From Serratia sarumanii (GTDB lineage Bacteria > Pseudomonadota > Gammaproteobacteria > Enterobacterales > Enterobacteriaceae): DNA of 64,000 bases. The notes beneath the pieces were generated by a model, which was given only the letters and a program-made list of their open reading frames with translations, did no database searches and was not told where the DNA came from. The position numbers and the translations under genes are program-made. Shown here in pieces: positions 55,563 to 64,000 of this stretch (positions are counted from its first letter, which is position 1; each line of letters opens with the position of its first letter). The stretch is taken from positions 4,154,001-4,218,000 of the forward strand of contig NZ_CP124750.1 of the NCBI RefSeq assembly GCF_029962605.1, written 5' to 3'.

Positions 55563-56921
55563 TTACAGCGTCAGCCGCGCAACGAACCCGCCCGGCGGGC
55601 GATTGGCAAAGCCGATCTGTAAACCATGCAATCCGGCGATACGCTGCACGATCGAGAGGCCCAGCCCGCTGCCGGTTTGCTCCTGCCCCGGCGGGCGATA
55701 GAAGCGTTCTCCGAGCCGTGCCAGATGTTCCGTGGTGACCCCCGGACCGTCGTCCTCCACCGTCAGCGAGCGTTCGCTCAGCGTCACGGTGACGACGCCG
55801 CCCTGCGGGGTATAGCGCACCGCGTTATCCAGCAAGTTGCGCAATAGCAGCGACAGCAGCAAGGTTTCCCCCTGACGCGGCGGCGGCGTTCCCTGATGTT
55901 CATAGCGCAGCGTCACGCCCGCCGCATGGGCCTGCCGATCCTGCTCCGCCAGGGTCATCGTCACCAGTTCGTTCCAGTCGATCGGCGCCAGTTCGGCCAG
56001 ATCCGACAGCGAATCCAGCCGCGACAGCGTCAGCAGCTGATCCACCAGCCGGGTGGCGCGATCGATGCCGACCGTAAGATTGTCCAGCGCGTGCTCGCGC
56101 ATCGGCGCATCGTCCCCTGCCAGTTGAACCACTTCGGTCTGCACCCGCAGCGCCGCCAGCGGGCTGCGCAACTCGTGCGCGGCATCGGAGGTGAAACGCC
56201 GCTCCCGCACCAGCAACGCGTTGATGCGAGCGAACAGCGCATTGAGCGCATCCACCAGCGGACGCACCTCGGTCGGCACCTGGCGCGCGTCCAACGGCGT
56301 CGCGTCATCGGGCGCGCGCCGGCGCAAACCGGCCGCCACCGCGCGCAGCGGCCGCAGCTCGCGCCCGACCATCAGCGCGATCAGCAGCATCAGCACCGGC
56401 AGCGTCGCCAGCCAGGGCACCAGTTGGCCAGTCACCATGCCCAGCGCCATATCGCGCCGGTAATCCCACTCCTGGCCGACCACGATGCGATAGCGCCCAT
56501 CCGGGCTGGTCAGCCACAGCAGGCGCCAGCTGTCGTCATCACCTTTGCGCTCGCCGTCGGTAAAACCTTCACGCTCCCCGTCAAACAGGAAATCGGCGCC
56601 GTTCTCGCCGTCGTTGAGCAGCATCTTGCCTTGGCGATCGAAGATGGCGAACGCCAGCGCGTCGTCGTCCTGATCGCCACGCTTGCCGTGATGCACCAGC
56701 TTCTTGGTTTTCGGCAGGCTGCGCGCGCTTTCATCGGCCAGCAGATCGCCGAGGTTGGCGGTCGCCAGCCGTTTGGCGAACAGCATCTGCTGGGTATCGA
56801 ACACTTCATTGATGGTGTTGCGCGACATCACCCAGGCCACCACGCTGGCGGTGCACCAGGTCATCAGCGCCAACAGGCTGAAGATCAGGATCAGACGCAG
56901 CCGCAGGCTGAGACGCTTCAC
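55563..56921 (-). CDS. qseC: Sensor histidine kinase QseC
   Basis: A 452-residue membrane sensor. Two transmembrane helices flank a periplasmic sensor region (about 33-165); HAMP-like segment follows; the phosphoacceptor His249 lies in [13 protein letters not shown]; the ATPase domain has [20 protein letters not shown] and [10 protein letters not shown]. Sequence runs parallel to E. coli QseC (for example [26 protein letters not shown]). QseC responds to quorum-type signals in E. coli. It overlaps qseB by 4 bp. Confidence 0.9.
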   Translation of the reverse strand: MKRLSLRLRLILIFSLLALMTWCTASVVAWVMSRNTINEVFDTQQMLFAKRLATANLGDLLADESARSLPKTKKLVHHGKRGDQDDDALAFAIFDRQGKMLLNDGENGADFLFDGEREGFTDGERKGDDDSWRLLWLTSPDGRYRIVVGQEWDYRRDMALGMVTGQLVPWLATLPVLMLLIALMVGRELRPLRAVAAGLRRRAPDDATPLDARQVPTEVRPLVDALNALFARINALLVRERRFTSDAAHELRSPLAALRVQTEVVQLAGDDAPMREHALDNLTVGIDRATRLVDQLLTLSRLDSLSDLAELAPIDWNELVTMTLAEQDRQAHAAGVTLRYEHQGTPPPRQGETLLLSLLLRNLLDNAVRYTPQGGVVTVTLSERSLTVEDDGPGVTTEHLARLGERFYRPPGQEQTGSGLGLSIVQRIAGLHGLQIGFANRPPGGFVARLTL

Positions 56922-57580
56922 GGCGCATCCCCCAGCGTGTAACCCACGCCGTGAATGGTGCGGATGAAGCCGTTGCCCAGCTTGCGCCGCAGGTGGTGAA
57001 TATGCACCTCCACCGCGTTGCTGCTCACCTCGTCGTCCCAGTTGTACAGCTTCTCCTGAATCAACGGCCGCGCCAGCACCCGCCCCTTGTTGTGCAGAAA
57101 CAGCTCCAGCACCGCCAACTCGCGCGGCGTCAGCGTCACCGGCTCGCCGTTGCAGCTCACGCTGCGGGTGGCGCTGTCAAACACCACGTTGCCGTGCGTC
57201 AGCTGCGGCATCAGTTGGCCGTGGCGACGGCGGATCAGCGCCTGCAGGCGCGCCGCCACTTCGGCCAGCGCGAACGGCTTGCACAGATAATCGTCGGCGC
57301 CGCTTTGCAACCCGCTGACCCGCTGCTCCAGTGCATCGCGGGCAGTGAGGATCAGCACCGGCACGTCCTGCCCGGCCTGGCGCCACTGGCGCAGCAGATC
57401 CAGGCCATCGAGGCCCGGCAGGCTGAGATCGAGGATCACCGCGTCGTACGGCGCGCTGTCCAGCGCATTTTTGCCAACGGCGCCGTCGGTGAACCAGTCC
57501 AGATTGAAGCCGAGTTTGGTCAGCCCGGCCTTGATGCCGTCCCCGATCAGTTTGTCATCTTCGATCAGCAGAATTCGCAT
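56918..57580 (-). CDS. qseB: Response regulator QseB
   Basis: An OmpR/PhoB-type regulator of 220 residues: receiver with Asp51 ([10 protein letters not shown]), Lys in CKPFALAEV, and a winged-helix C-terminal domain ([34 protein letters not shown]). The match to E. coli QseB ([29 protein letters not shown]) is end to end. First gene of the pair. Confidence 0.92.
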   Translation of the reverse strand: MRILLIEDDKLIGDGIKAGLTKLGFNLDWFTDGAVGKNALDSAPYDAVILDLSLPGLDGLDLLRQWRQAGQDVPVLILTARDALEQRVSGLQSGADDYLCKPFALAEVAARLQALIRRRHGQLMPQLTHGNVVFDSATRSVSCNGEPVTLTPRELAVLELFLHNKGRVLARPLIQEKLYNWDDEVSSNAVEVHIHHLRRKLGNGFIRTIHGVGYTLGDAP

Positions 57581-57746
57581 GAGTATCCCTTTTCAGTCAT
57601 TGCGCCATTGCACCACAAGGTTCTTAAGAACCGCTTAAGCATGGCGATCCGCGCTACCCACCCCGATCGGGTTACAGTAGAATGGCTGCACTTTTTTGCA
57701 GCCTGGGCCTGCGCAAGCCGCACGGCCCGTTTCAGGAGACGTTGTG

Positions 57747-58541
57747 ATGAAACCCACCACCGTGACCCACTTGCGCCAGTGGAAACAGGAGCAACGCAAG
57801 TTTGCTACCCTTACCGCCTACGATGCCAGCTTTGCCAAACTGTTTGAAGAGCAAGGCATCAAAGTCCTGTTGGTGGGCGATTCGCTGGGCATGACGCTGC
57901 AGGGCCACGACTCCACGCTGCCGGTCACCGTCGCCGACGTAGCCTACCACACGCGCGCCGTGCGCCGCGGCGCGCCGGCCTGCCTGCTGCTGGCCGATCT
58001 GCCGTTCATGAGTTACGCCACCCCGGAACAGACCTTCGCCAACGCTGCCGAGCTGATGCGCGCTGGCGCCAACATGGTGAAACTGGAAGGCGGCAGCTGG
58101 CTGTGCGACACGGTGAAAATGCTTGCCGAGCGCGCGGTGCCGGTGTGCGGCCACCTGGGCCTGACGCCGCAGTCGGTCAACGTGTTCGGCGGCTATAAGG
58201 TGCAAGGGCGCGACGAACTGGCCGCCAAACAGCTGCTGCAGGACGCGCAGAACCTGGAGCTGGCCGGCATTCAGCTGCTGGTGTTGGAATGTGTGCCGAC
58301 CGAGCTGGCGCGCCAGATCACCGAAGCGCTGTCCATTCCGGTCATCGGCATCGGCGCCGGCAACGGCACCGACGGCCAGATCCTGGTGATGCACGACGCC
58401 TTCGGCATCACCGGCGGCCATACGCCGAAGTTCGCCAAGAACTTCCTGGCGCAGAGCGGCGATATCCGCACGGCGGTGCAGCACTACATTCAGGAAGTGG
58501 AACAAGGCCTCTACCCGGCGGCTGAACACTCTTTTAACTAA
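57747..58541 (+). CDS. panB: 3-methyl-2-oxobutanoate hydroxymethyltransferase
   Basis: PanB makes ketopantoate from ketoisovalerate and methylene-THF, first step to pantothenate. Length 264 residues, as in E. coli. Motifs: [16 protein letters not shown] (metal Asp) and [13 protein letters not shown], ending [16 protein letters not shown] 57747 follows CAGGAG; the longer open frame has no support. First of panB-panC-panD. Confidence 0.97.
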   Translation: MKPTTVTHLRQWKQEQRKFATLTAYDASFAKLFEEQGIKVLLVGDSLGMTLQGHDSTLPVTVADVAYHTRAVRRGAPACLLLADLPFMSYATPEQTFANAAELMRAGANMVKLEGGSWLCDTVKMLAERAVPVCGHLGLTPQSVNVFGGYKVQGRDELAAKQLLQDAQNLELAGIQLLVLECVPTELARQITEALSIPVIGIGAGNGTDGQILVMHDAFGITGGHTPKFAKNFLAQSGDIRTAVQHYIQEVEQGLYPAAEHSFN

Positions 58542-58564
58542 GCGATGGTTCCAGGAGTCACCCA

Positions 58565-59419
58565 ATGATTATTATCGAAACCCTGCCGATGCTTCGTCAG
58601 CAGATCCGTCGCTGGCGCCAGGAAGGCAAACGCATCGCGCTGGTGCCGACCATGGGCAACCTGCACGACGGCCATATGACGCTGGTCGATGAAGCGCGCG
58701 CCCGCGCCGACGTGGTGGTGGTGAGCATCTTCGTCAACCCGATGCAGTTCGATCGGCCGGACGATCTGGCGCGCTACCCGCGCACGCTGCAGGAAGACAG
58801 CGAGAAGCTGACCCGCCGCGGCGTCGATCTGGTGTTCGCGCCAGCCCCGGCCGCGGTCTATCCGCAGGGGCTGGAGCAGCAGACCTACGTCGACGTGCCG
58901 GGCATCTCCAGCATCCTGGAAGGCGCAAGCCGGCCGGGCCACTTCCGCGGCGTTTCCACCATCGTCAGCAAGCTGTTTAACCTGGTGCAACCTGATTTAG
59001 CCTGCTTCGGCGAGAAGGATTACCAACAGCTGGCGCTGATCCGCAAAATGGTGGCGGACATGGGTTACGACATCGACATCGTCGGTGTGCCGACCGTGCG
59101 CGCCAAAGACGGCCTGGCCCTCAGCTCGCGCAACGGCTACCTGACCGCCGAAGAGCGCAAGGTCGCGCCGCAGCTGAGCAAAATCATGAATGGGCTGGCG
59201 CAGCAGTTGGCCAATGGCGAGCGCCATATCGAAACGCTGCTGGAACAGACCGCCGAGCAGCTGCGCGCCGCCGGCTTTACGCCGGATGAACTGTTTATTC
59301 GCGACGCCGACAGCCTGCAGCCGCTGACGGTGGACAGCCAGCGGGCGGTGGTGCTGATGGCCGCCTGGCTGGGCAAGGCGCGTCTTATCGACAACCAGCA
59401 GGTCGACCTGACGCTGTAA
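58565..59419 (+). CDS. panC: Pantothenate synthetase
   Basis: PanC joins pantoate and beta-alanine with ATP. A 284-residue protein of the class I tRNA-synthetase-like fold: [15 protein letters not shown] (HIGH-type), [12 protein letters not shown], and SSRNGYL with the KMSKS-type loop. It lies 23 bp after panB and is cotranscribed. Confidence 0.98.
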   Translation: MIIIETLPMLRQQIRRWRQEGKRIALVPTMGNLHDGHMTLVDEARARADVVVVSIFVNPMQFDRPDDLARYPRTLQEDSEKLTRRGVDLVFAPAPAAVYPQGLEQQTYVDVPGISSILEGASRPGHFRGVSTIVSKLFNLVQPDLACFGEKDYQQLALIRKMVADMGYDIDIVGVPTVRAKDGLALSSRNGYLTAEERKVAPQLSKIMNGLAQQLANGERHIETLLEQTAEQLRAAGFTPDELFIRDADSLQPLTVDSQRAVVLMAAWLGKARLIDNQQVDLTL

Positions 59420-59564
59420 GCCGTTTTTTATACTGTCGTCACCCTTGGCCGCTGACCATTGGTAGACAATGGCGGAGCAATCGGTGACGATAGAGATTGC
59501 AGGGATGCAGGAGAGATGTTCAACCCCAGCGCCTGTGAAGGCCGATATTCAGTTAGGTAAAGCT

Positions 59565-59945
59565 ATGATACGTACTATGCTGCAAGGCAAGCTGCATCGC
59601 GTCAAAGTCACTCAGGCTGACTTGCACTATGAAGGGTCCTGCGCCATCGACCAGGATTTCCTGGAGGCCGCCGGCATTCTGGAATATGAAGCGATCGATA
59701 TTTACAACGTGGATAACGGCCAGCGCTTCTCCACCTACGCCATCGCCGCCGAGCGCGGTTCGCGCATCATTTCGGTTAACGGCGCCGCCGCGCGCTGCGC
59801 CTGCGTGGGCGACAAACTGATCATCTGCTCCTATGTGCAAATGACCGACGCCGACGCCCGCCAACACCACCCGAAAGTCGCCTATTTCGAAGGTGACAAC
59901 AACCTGCAGCGCAAGGCGAAAGCCGTGCCGGTTCAGGTCGCCTGA
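59565..59945 (+). CDS. panD: Aspartate 1-decarboxylase proenzyme
   Basis: PanD makes beta-alanine from aspartate; it cuts itself between Gly24 and Ser25 (HYEGSCAID) to form the pyruvoyl group. Length 126 residues. ATG 59565 gives the standard [17 protein letters not shown]; the open frame extends upstream by 32 codons without likeness to PanD. A 145-bp gap from panC could hold a promoter. Confidence 0.97.
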   Translation: MIRTMLQGKLHRVKVTQADLHYEGSCAIDQDFLEAAGILEYEAIDIYNVDNGQRFSTYAIAAERGSRIISVNGAAARCACVGDKLIICSYVQMTDADARQHHPKVAYFEGDNNLQRKAKAVPVQVA

Positions 59946-59952
59946 CACTAAA

Positions 59953-59973
59953 ACGGGCGCCTTGCGCGCCCGT
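59953..59973. terminator. Bidirectional terminator between panD and yadE-like gene
   Basis: Stem ACGGGCGC/GCGCCCGT with a 5-base loop, 7 bases after the panD stop and 6 bases before the end of the convergent gene. Confidence 0.75.
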
Positions 59974-59979
59974 TCTTCC

Positions 59980-61260
59980 TTACTGCACCACCACCGTGCC
60001 CGGCTTGTTGGCTATCCGATCCGCCATGGTCTGGATCGAGTCGGTGCGCAGAATATACAGCCGCTTCAGCGTATAGGGGTTATCCCCCGGCTTCACCTTG
60101 CCCTGCACCGTGGTCACCGCCAGATGGAAACCGGCGTCCTGCGCCGCCTGGATCGCCCGCTGGTTATAGCCGCCGAACGGGTAGGACAGATACAGCACGT
60201 GCGGGTTGAACTGCGACAGCGCGCGGCGCGAGCGCTCAAAATCGAACTCGATATTGTGCAGCGAACGGCTCAGCAAAATCGGCTGGCGATTGCCGTCGGT
60301 GCGGTGCAGGAAGTGAGTGTGCGACTGCACGTCGAACACGTCCTGAATCTGCTTCAGCTCCGAGACGCTCATAAACTGCAGCGAATCCGGGTTCCATTTC
60401 TGCGGGTGGCGTTTGATGCGCGAAGAGATGATGAACGCCGTGGCGCGGAAACCGTAATCCTTCAGCACCGGGTAAGCGTAGCGATAAACCGATTTCAGCC
60501 CGTCGTCGAAGGTCAGCACGATCGCCTTGCCCGGCAGGTTGATCTGGTTCTTCAGGTAGGCTTCCAGCTGATACAGCGAAATGGTGTCGTAGCCCGCCTG
60601 CTTCAGGTAGGTCATCTGGTTGCTGAACGCCACGTCTGAGGTGGTGGTCGAGGTGTGGCGGAAGCGCTTGTTCTCTTCGTTTTTCAGCAGGTGATGATAG
60701 GTCAGCACCGGTATGCCGCTATCGATCTCGCAGTCCAGCTCATTGACAAACCCCAGCCGCTCGCCGATGTTGACCTCGTACCAGGTGTTGTTCAGGCGAT
60801 CCTTCAGCTTGCCGATGATCGGATAGCGCAGGTTGCCTTCCAGCGTGCCCAAGACCTCGCTGTCCTTGTCCGCCGCGGTATAAACGTCGATCGTTTTTTG
60901 GGTGATCAGATTCTGGTTGGTCAGCGGTTTGTTCAGCTCGCCCAGATCGTCTTGTACCTTGCGCGACTTCTTCAGTTCGCGCACGTCATCTTTATCGATA
61001 AAGCCGGTGCCGTGCCCGAATTTGAATTCGTAGTATTCCGCATCCGCCGGGAACACCTGGATCAGCTGCCCGCGCTTCACTTCTCCTACCGGGATCACAT
61101 GCTCGCCCACCAACGCATAGACTTCGCTATCGCGCTGCGCTTCCATGTATTCAGATTTAACCGCGCCGTCTTCCGACAGCAGATTCGCCAGGCTCACAGG
61201 GGAAACCAACGACATCAGAATGCCGAGGAAACCAGCCGCTAACGTGTATTGAGGCCGCAT
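59980..61260 (-). CDS. yadE: Polysaccharide deacetylase-family protein YadE
   Basis: A secreted protein of 426 residues. After a signal peptide (cut near SLA) come SH3-like repeats (about 40-175) and then a NodB-type deacetylase domain: LTFDDGLKS (catalytic Asp pair, about 248-256), SHTHFLH (metal His) and YPFGGYN. The SH3-like part suggests cell-wall binding. Its substrate is unknown. Convergent with panD, near the same neighbours as E. coli yadE. Confidence 0.88.
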   Translation of the reverse strand: MRPQYTLAAGFLGILMSLVSPVSLANLLSEDGAVKSEYMEAQRDSEVYALVGEHVIPVGEVKRGQLIQVFPADAEYYEFKFGHGTGFIDKDDVRELKKSRKVQDDLGELNKPLTNQNLITQKTIDVYTAADKDSEVLGTLEGNLRYPIIGKLKDRLNNTWYEVNIGERLGFVNELDCEIDSGIPVLTYHHLLKNEENKRFRHTSTTTSDVAFSNQMTYLKQAGYDTISLYQLEAYLKNQINLPGKAIVLTFDDGLKSVYRYAYPVLKDYGFRATAFIISSRIKRHPQKWNPDSLQFMSVSELKQIQDVFDVQSHTHFLHRTDGNRQPILLSRSLHNIEFDFERSRRALSQFNPHVLYLSYPFGGYNQRAIQAAQDAGFHLAVTTVQGKVKPGDNPYTLKRLYILRTDSIQTMADRIANKPGTVVVQ

Positions 61261-61397
61261 GATGATGTTCTACTTACGAGTGCGTAATGACTAAAGTGAA
61301 GGAAATGTGGAGCGCCAGCATAGCACGATTTGAACAACGGGGAACTAGCGGTTATTTGAGCAATTCTATTGATTTACGCGCCGCCTGCGCCAAATCA

Positions 61398-61430
61398 AGA
61401 AAAGCGCCCCCGCCGGAAAAGCGGGGGCGC
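61398..61430 (-). terminator. Terminator of yadGH
   Basis: Stem GCGCCCCCGC/GCGGGGGCGC with a 7-base loop and T-rich sequence after it on the minus strand, 8 bases beyond the yadH stop. Confidence 0.9.
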
Positions 61431-61437
61431 GATACCA

Positions 61438-62208
61438 TCAGCTGCGCAGGCCGCGGCCGCGCTCGATCAGGTACCAGGAAAGCAGGTAAAACACCGCGAT
61501 AAACGCCAGCAGCACCGCCATGGTGAACGCCAGCGGCACGTCGTTGATGCCGAGGAAACCGTAGCGGAAACCGCTGATCATATAGACGATGGGGTTCAGC
61601 TTGGACACCGCCTGCCAGAATGGCGGCAGCAGCGACAGCGAGTAGAACACCCCGCCCAGGTAGGTCAGCGGCGTCAGCACGAAGGTCGGGATCAGGCTGA
61701 TATCGTCGAAGGTGGTGGCGAACACCGCATTGATCAGCCCCGCCAGCGAGAACAGGATCGCCGTCAGCAGCAGCGTCAGCGCAATCACCCACCAGGCGTG
61801 CACCTGCAGCGGCACAAAGAACAGCGAGATGATGGTCACCAGCACGCCGACGCAGATGCCGCGCGCCACGCCGCCGCCGACATAGCCGGCGATCACCACG
61901 TGGGTCGGCACCGGCGCCACCAGCAGTTCCTCAATGTTGCGCTGGAATTTGGCGCTGAAGAACGACGAGGCGACGTTGGCATAGGAGTTGGTGATCACCG
62001 CCATCATGATAAGGCCAGGCACGATGAACTGCATGTAGCTGAAGCCGTGCATATCGCCGATGCGCGAGCCGATCAGATTGCCGAAGATGATGAAGTACAG
62101 CGTCATGGTGATCACCGGCGGCACCAGGGTCTGGATCCAGATGCGCGCGAACCGGTTCACCTCTTTGGCCCAGATGCTCTGCAAGGCTACCCAATACAAA
62201 CGCGTCAT
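61438..62208 (-). CDS. yadH: ABC-2 type exporter permease YadH
   Basis: A 256-residue ABC-2 permease with six helices: FARIWIQTLVPPVITMTLYFIIFGNLIG at the N-terminus and FVLTPLTYLGGVFYSL near residue 175. It pairs with YadG (4-bp overlap). The exported substrate is unknown. Confidence 0.94.
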   Translation of the reverse strand: MTRLYWVALQSIWAKEVNRFARIWIQTLVPPVITMTLYFIIFGNLIGSRIGDMHGFSYMQFIVPGLIMMAVITNSYANVASSFFSAKFQRNIEELLVAPVPTHVVIAGYVGGGVARGICVGVLVTIISLFFVPLQVHAWWVIALTLLLTAILFSLAGLINAVFATTFDDISLIPTFVLTPLTYLGGVFYSLSLLPPFWQAVSKLNPIVYMISGFRYGFLGINDVPLAFTMAVLLAFIAVFYLLSWYLIERGRGLRS

Positions 62209-63128
62209 GCTTTTTCTCCATTGCCGTTAACCAGGGTGACAAACAGTTCTTCCAGGCGGTTCGCCTTGTTGCGCATGCTCAGCACCTGCACGCCCTGCGC
62301 GCTCAGTTGGGTGAACAGGCCGTTCAGCCCCTGCTCGCGCATCACTTCCACTTCCAGCGTCGAGGTATCCGTCAGGCGGCTGTGGTAACCGTCCAGCTTC
62401 GGCAACGGGCTCTTCGCCGCCAAATCGAGGATGAAGGTTTCCGACTTCAGCTTGGCCAGCAGCCCCTTCATCGAGGTGTTTTCCACCAGCTCCCCGTTCT
62501 GGATGATGCCGATATTGCGGCACAGCATCTCCGCCTCTTCCAGATAGTGGGTAGTGAGGATAATGGTGGTGCCCTGGGCGTTCAGCTCTTTCAGGAAGCC
62601 CCACATCGAGCGACGCAGCTCGATGTCCACCCCGGCGGTCGGCTCATCGAGGATCAGCAGCTTCGGCTGATGCATCAACGCGCGGGCGATCATCAGGCGG
62701 CGCTTCATGCCGCCGGACAGCATGCGGGCGCGCTCGTTGCGCTTGCCCCACAGATCCAGCTGATTGAGGTATTTTTCGGCGCGCGCCATCGCTTCACGCC
62801 GCGTGACGCCGTAGTAACCCGCCTGGTTCACCACGATCTGCAACACGGTCTCGAACGGGTTGAAGTTGAACTCTTGCGGCACCAGGCCGAGCTGGCGCTT
62901 GGCGTTGACGATGTCTTTATCGATGTCGTAACCGAACACCCGCACGCTGCCGGCCGTTTTGTTCACCAGCGAGCTGATGATGCCGATGGTGGTGGATTTT
63001 CCGGCGCCGTTTGGCCCCAGCAGGGCATAAAAATCCCCCGCTTCGACGCTCAGGTCGATACCGCGCAGCGCCTTGACGCCACCGGCATAAGTCTTGGTCA
63101 GCTGCGCTAATTCCAGTGCATAATTCAT
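62205..63128 (-). CDS. yadG: ABC exporter ATPase YadG
   Basis: ATPase of 307 residues: Walker A GPNGAGKSTT (about 39-48), signature LSGGMKRRL, Walker B LLILDEPTAGVD and switch LTTHYLEEAEML. DrrA-type with a C-terminal extension. Divergent from can; the 210 bp between them hold both promoters. Confidence 0.95.
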   Translation of the reverse strand: MNYALELAQLTKTYAGGVKALRGIDLSVEAGDFYALLGPNGAGKSTTIGIISSLVNKTAGSVRVFGYDIDKDIVNAKRQLGLVPQEFNFNPFETVLQIVVNQAGYYGVTRREAMARAEKYLNQLDLWGKRNERARMLSGGMKRRLMIARALMHQPKLLILDEPTAGVDIELRRSMWGFLKELNAQGTTIILTTHYLEEAEMLCRNIGIIQNGELVENTSMKGLLAKLKSETFILDLAAKSPLPKLDGYHSRLTDTSTLEVEVMREQGLNGLFTQLSAQGVQVLSMRNKANRLEELFVTLVNGNGEKA

Positions 63129-63338
63129 ATGTAAAATAGTACCTTATGACGATGAGTATGCCGCCGCGCCCCTGTTTGCGAGGCTTGAAACACTAACGAT
63201 AATCCTAGCATCGGCGACGTTTTCACTGAGTCGAATCCGTGCGGAAAATGAGGCTGCACCACTGTTCCGATTTCCAAAGTGTGACGCTTACCCTATATTA
63301 CCCCAACGCAATCTGTCCGTTACGGGTCAATCACCTCC

Positions 63339-63995
63339 ATGAAAGAAATCGAAGAGCTTATCGCCAACAACCAGGCCTGGTCGGCCAACATCAGCCAGGA
63401 AGACCCGGAATTTTTTGAACGTTTAGCCCAGGCGCAAAAGCCCCGCTTCTTATGGATTGGTTGCTCTGACAGCCGCGTTCCCGCAGAACGCCTGACCGGC
63501 CTCGAGCCGGGTGAACTGTTCGTCCATCGCAACGTGGCGAACCTCGTTATCCACACCGATCTTAACTGCCTGTCGGTGGTGCAGTATGCGGTAGATGTGC
63601 TGGAAGTCGAACACATCATCATTTGCGGCCATCTGGGCTGCGGTGGCGTGCAGGCGGCGGTGGAAAACCCGGAGCTGGGGTTGATCGACAACTGGCTGCT
63701 GCACATTCGCGATCTGTGGTACAAGCACAGCTCGCTGCTGGGCGAGCTGCCGCCGGAGCAGCGTTTCGACATGCTGTGCGAGATCAACGTCATTGAGCAG
63801 GTATACAACCTGGGCCACTCCACCATCATGCAGTCCGCGTGGAAGCGCGGCCAGAAGGTGATGATCCACGGTTGGGTGTACGGCATTCAGGACGGCCGCC
63901 TGCGCGATATGGAAGTGCTGGCGACCAGCCGCGAGAGCCTGGAGATGGGCTACCGCAAAGCGATAGCCAAACTGAAGCAGGATAAAGGCATATAA
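63339..63995 (+). CDS. can: Beta-class carbonic anhydrase
   Basis: Can interconverts CO2 and bicarbonate, which E. coli needs for growth in air. The 218-residue protein has the zinc ligands Cys42 and Asp44 ([11 protein letters not shown]) with His and Cys in [11 protein letters not shown], and the family's [10 protein letters not shown]. It matches E. coli Can over its full length. Confidence 0.98.
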   Translation: MKEIEELIANNQAWSANISQEDPEFFERLAQAQKPRFLWIGCSDSRVPAERLTGLEPGELFVHRNVANLVIHTDLNCLSVVQYAVDVLEVEHIIICGHLGCGGVQAAVENPELGLIDNWLLHIRDLWYKHSSLLGELPPEQRFDMLCEINVIEQVYNLGHSTIMQSAWKRGQKVMIHGWVYGIQDGRLRDMEVLATSRESLEMGYRKAIAKLKQDKGI

Positions 63996-64000
63996 CCCCG

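Overview
This window is chromosomal DNA of a GC-rich member of the Enterobacterales, most probably Serratia (S. marcescens group). The evidence is gene order: mscS-fbaA-pgk-epd, tktA/loiP, speB-speA-yqgB-metK, fhuB-D-C-A next to mrcB-hrpB, thpR-sfsA-dksA-gluQ-pcnB-folK, panB-panC-panD and yadE/yadH-yadG/can all follow the enteric backbone. The proteins are close to their E. coli counterparts, but codon use is far more GC-rich. No rRNA, tRNA, CRISPR array or insertion sequence was found. The taxonomic call is inferred from resemblance, not from a search.

Layout. 0-2.6 kb: a MetE-like methyltransferase (5' end cut off) and an aromatic-acid-type MFS transporter. 2.6-8.4 kb: mscS, a DUF1345-type membrane protein, and the glycolytic group epd-pgk-fbaA with a Cra-like operator upstream, then a remnant of a LysR-type regulator. 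8.4-14.3 kb: an iron/sugar-phosphate-class ABC importer (ATPase, double permease, binding protein) and brnQ. 14.4-17.4 kb: tktA and loiP, divergent.

17.4-32.0 kb: an accessory catabolic island of 14 genes on the minus strand plus a divergent MFS gene. It encodes a three-component Rieske oxygenase (ferredoxin, alpha subunit, FAD reductase), two SDRs (one without the usual catalytic Tyr/Lys), an IclR regulator, a type I extradiol dioxygenase, an alpha/beta hydrolase, a cupin, a transporter, and an aspartate-dehydrogenase-like enzyme, a ThDP decarboxylase-like enzyme and an aldehyde dehydrogenase. Read together these make a ring-opening pathway followed by a possible deaminate-decarboxylate-oxidise branch; the substrate is unknown. 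A perfect palindrome in the divergent promoter region is a good candidate for the IclR operator.

32.0-38.3 kb: speB, speA, the tiny yqgB gene and metK (with tandem MetJ boxes), bracketed by two directly repeated type I toxin-antitoxin loci of the hok/sok family. Each repeat has a 51-residue Hok toxin, an overlapping upstream leader ORF that ends in the toxin start codons, and an opposing Sok-like antisense RNA with a promoter and a Rho-independent terminator. The repeats are about 340 bp, roughly 93-94% identical by eye, and exactly 5,766 bp apart.

38.3-49.6 kb: ferrichrome-type siderophore uptake fhuA-C-D-B (Fur-type box upstream; fhuA has a more AT-rich core than its neighbours), mrcB (PBP1b) and hrpB. 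49.8-54.7 kb: thpR, sfsA, dksA, gluQ, pcnB (AUU start, long basic N-terminal extension) and folK. 54.7-64 kb: yidG/yidH-type membrane proteins, the qseB-qseC two-component system, pantothenate synthesis panB-panC-panD, a YadE-type deacetylase, the YadGH ABC exporter and carbonic anhydrase can.
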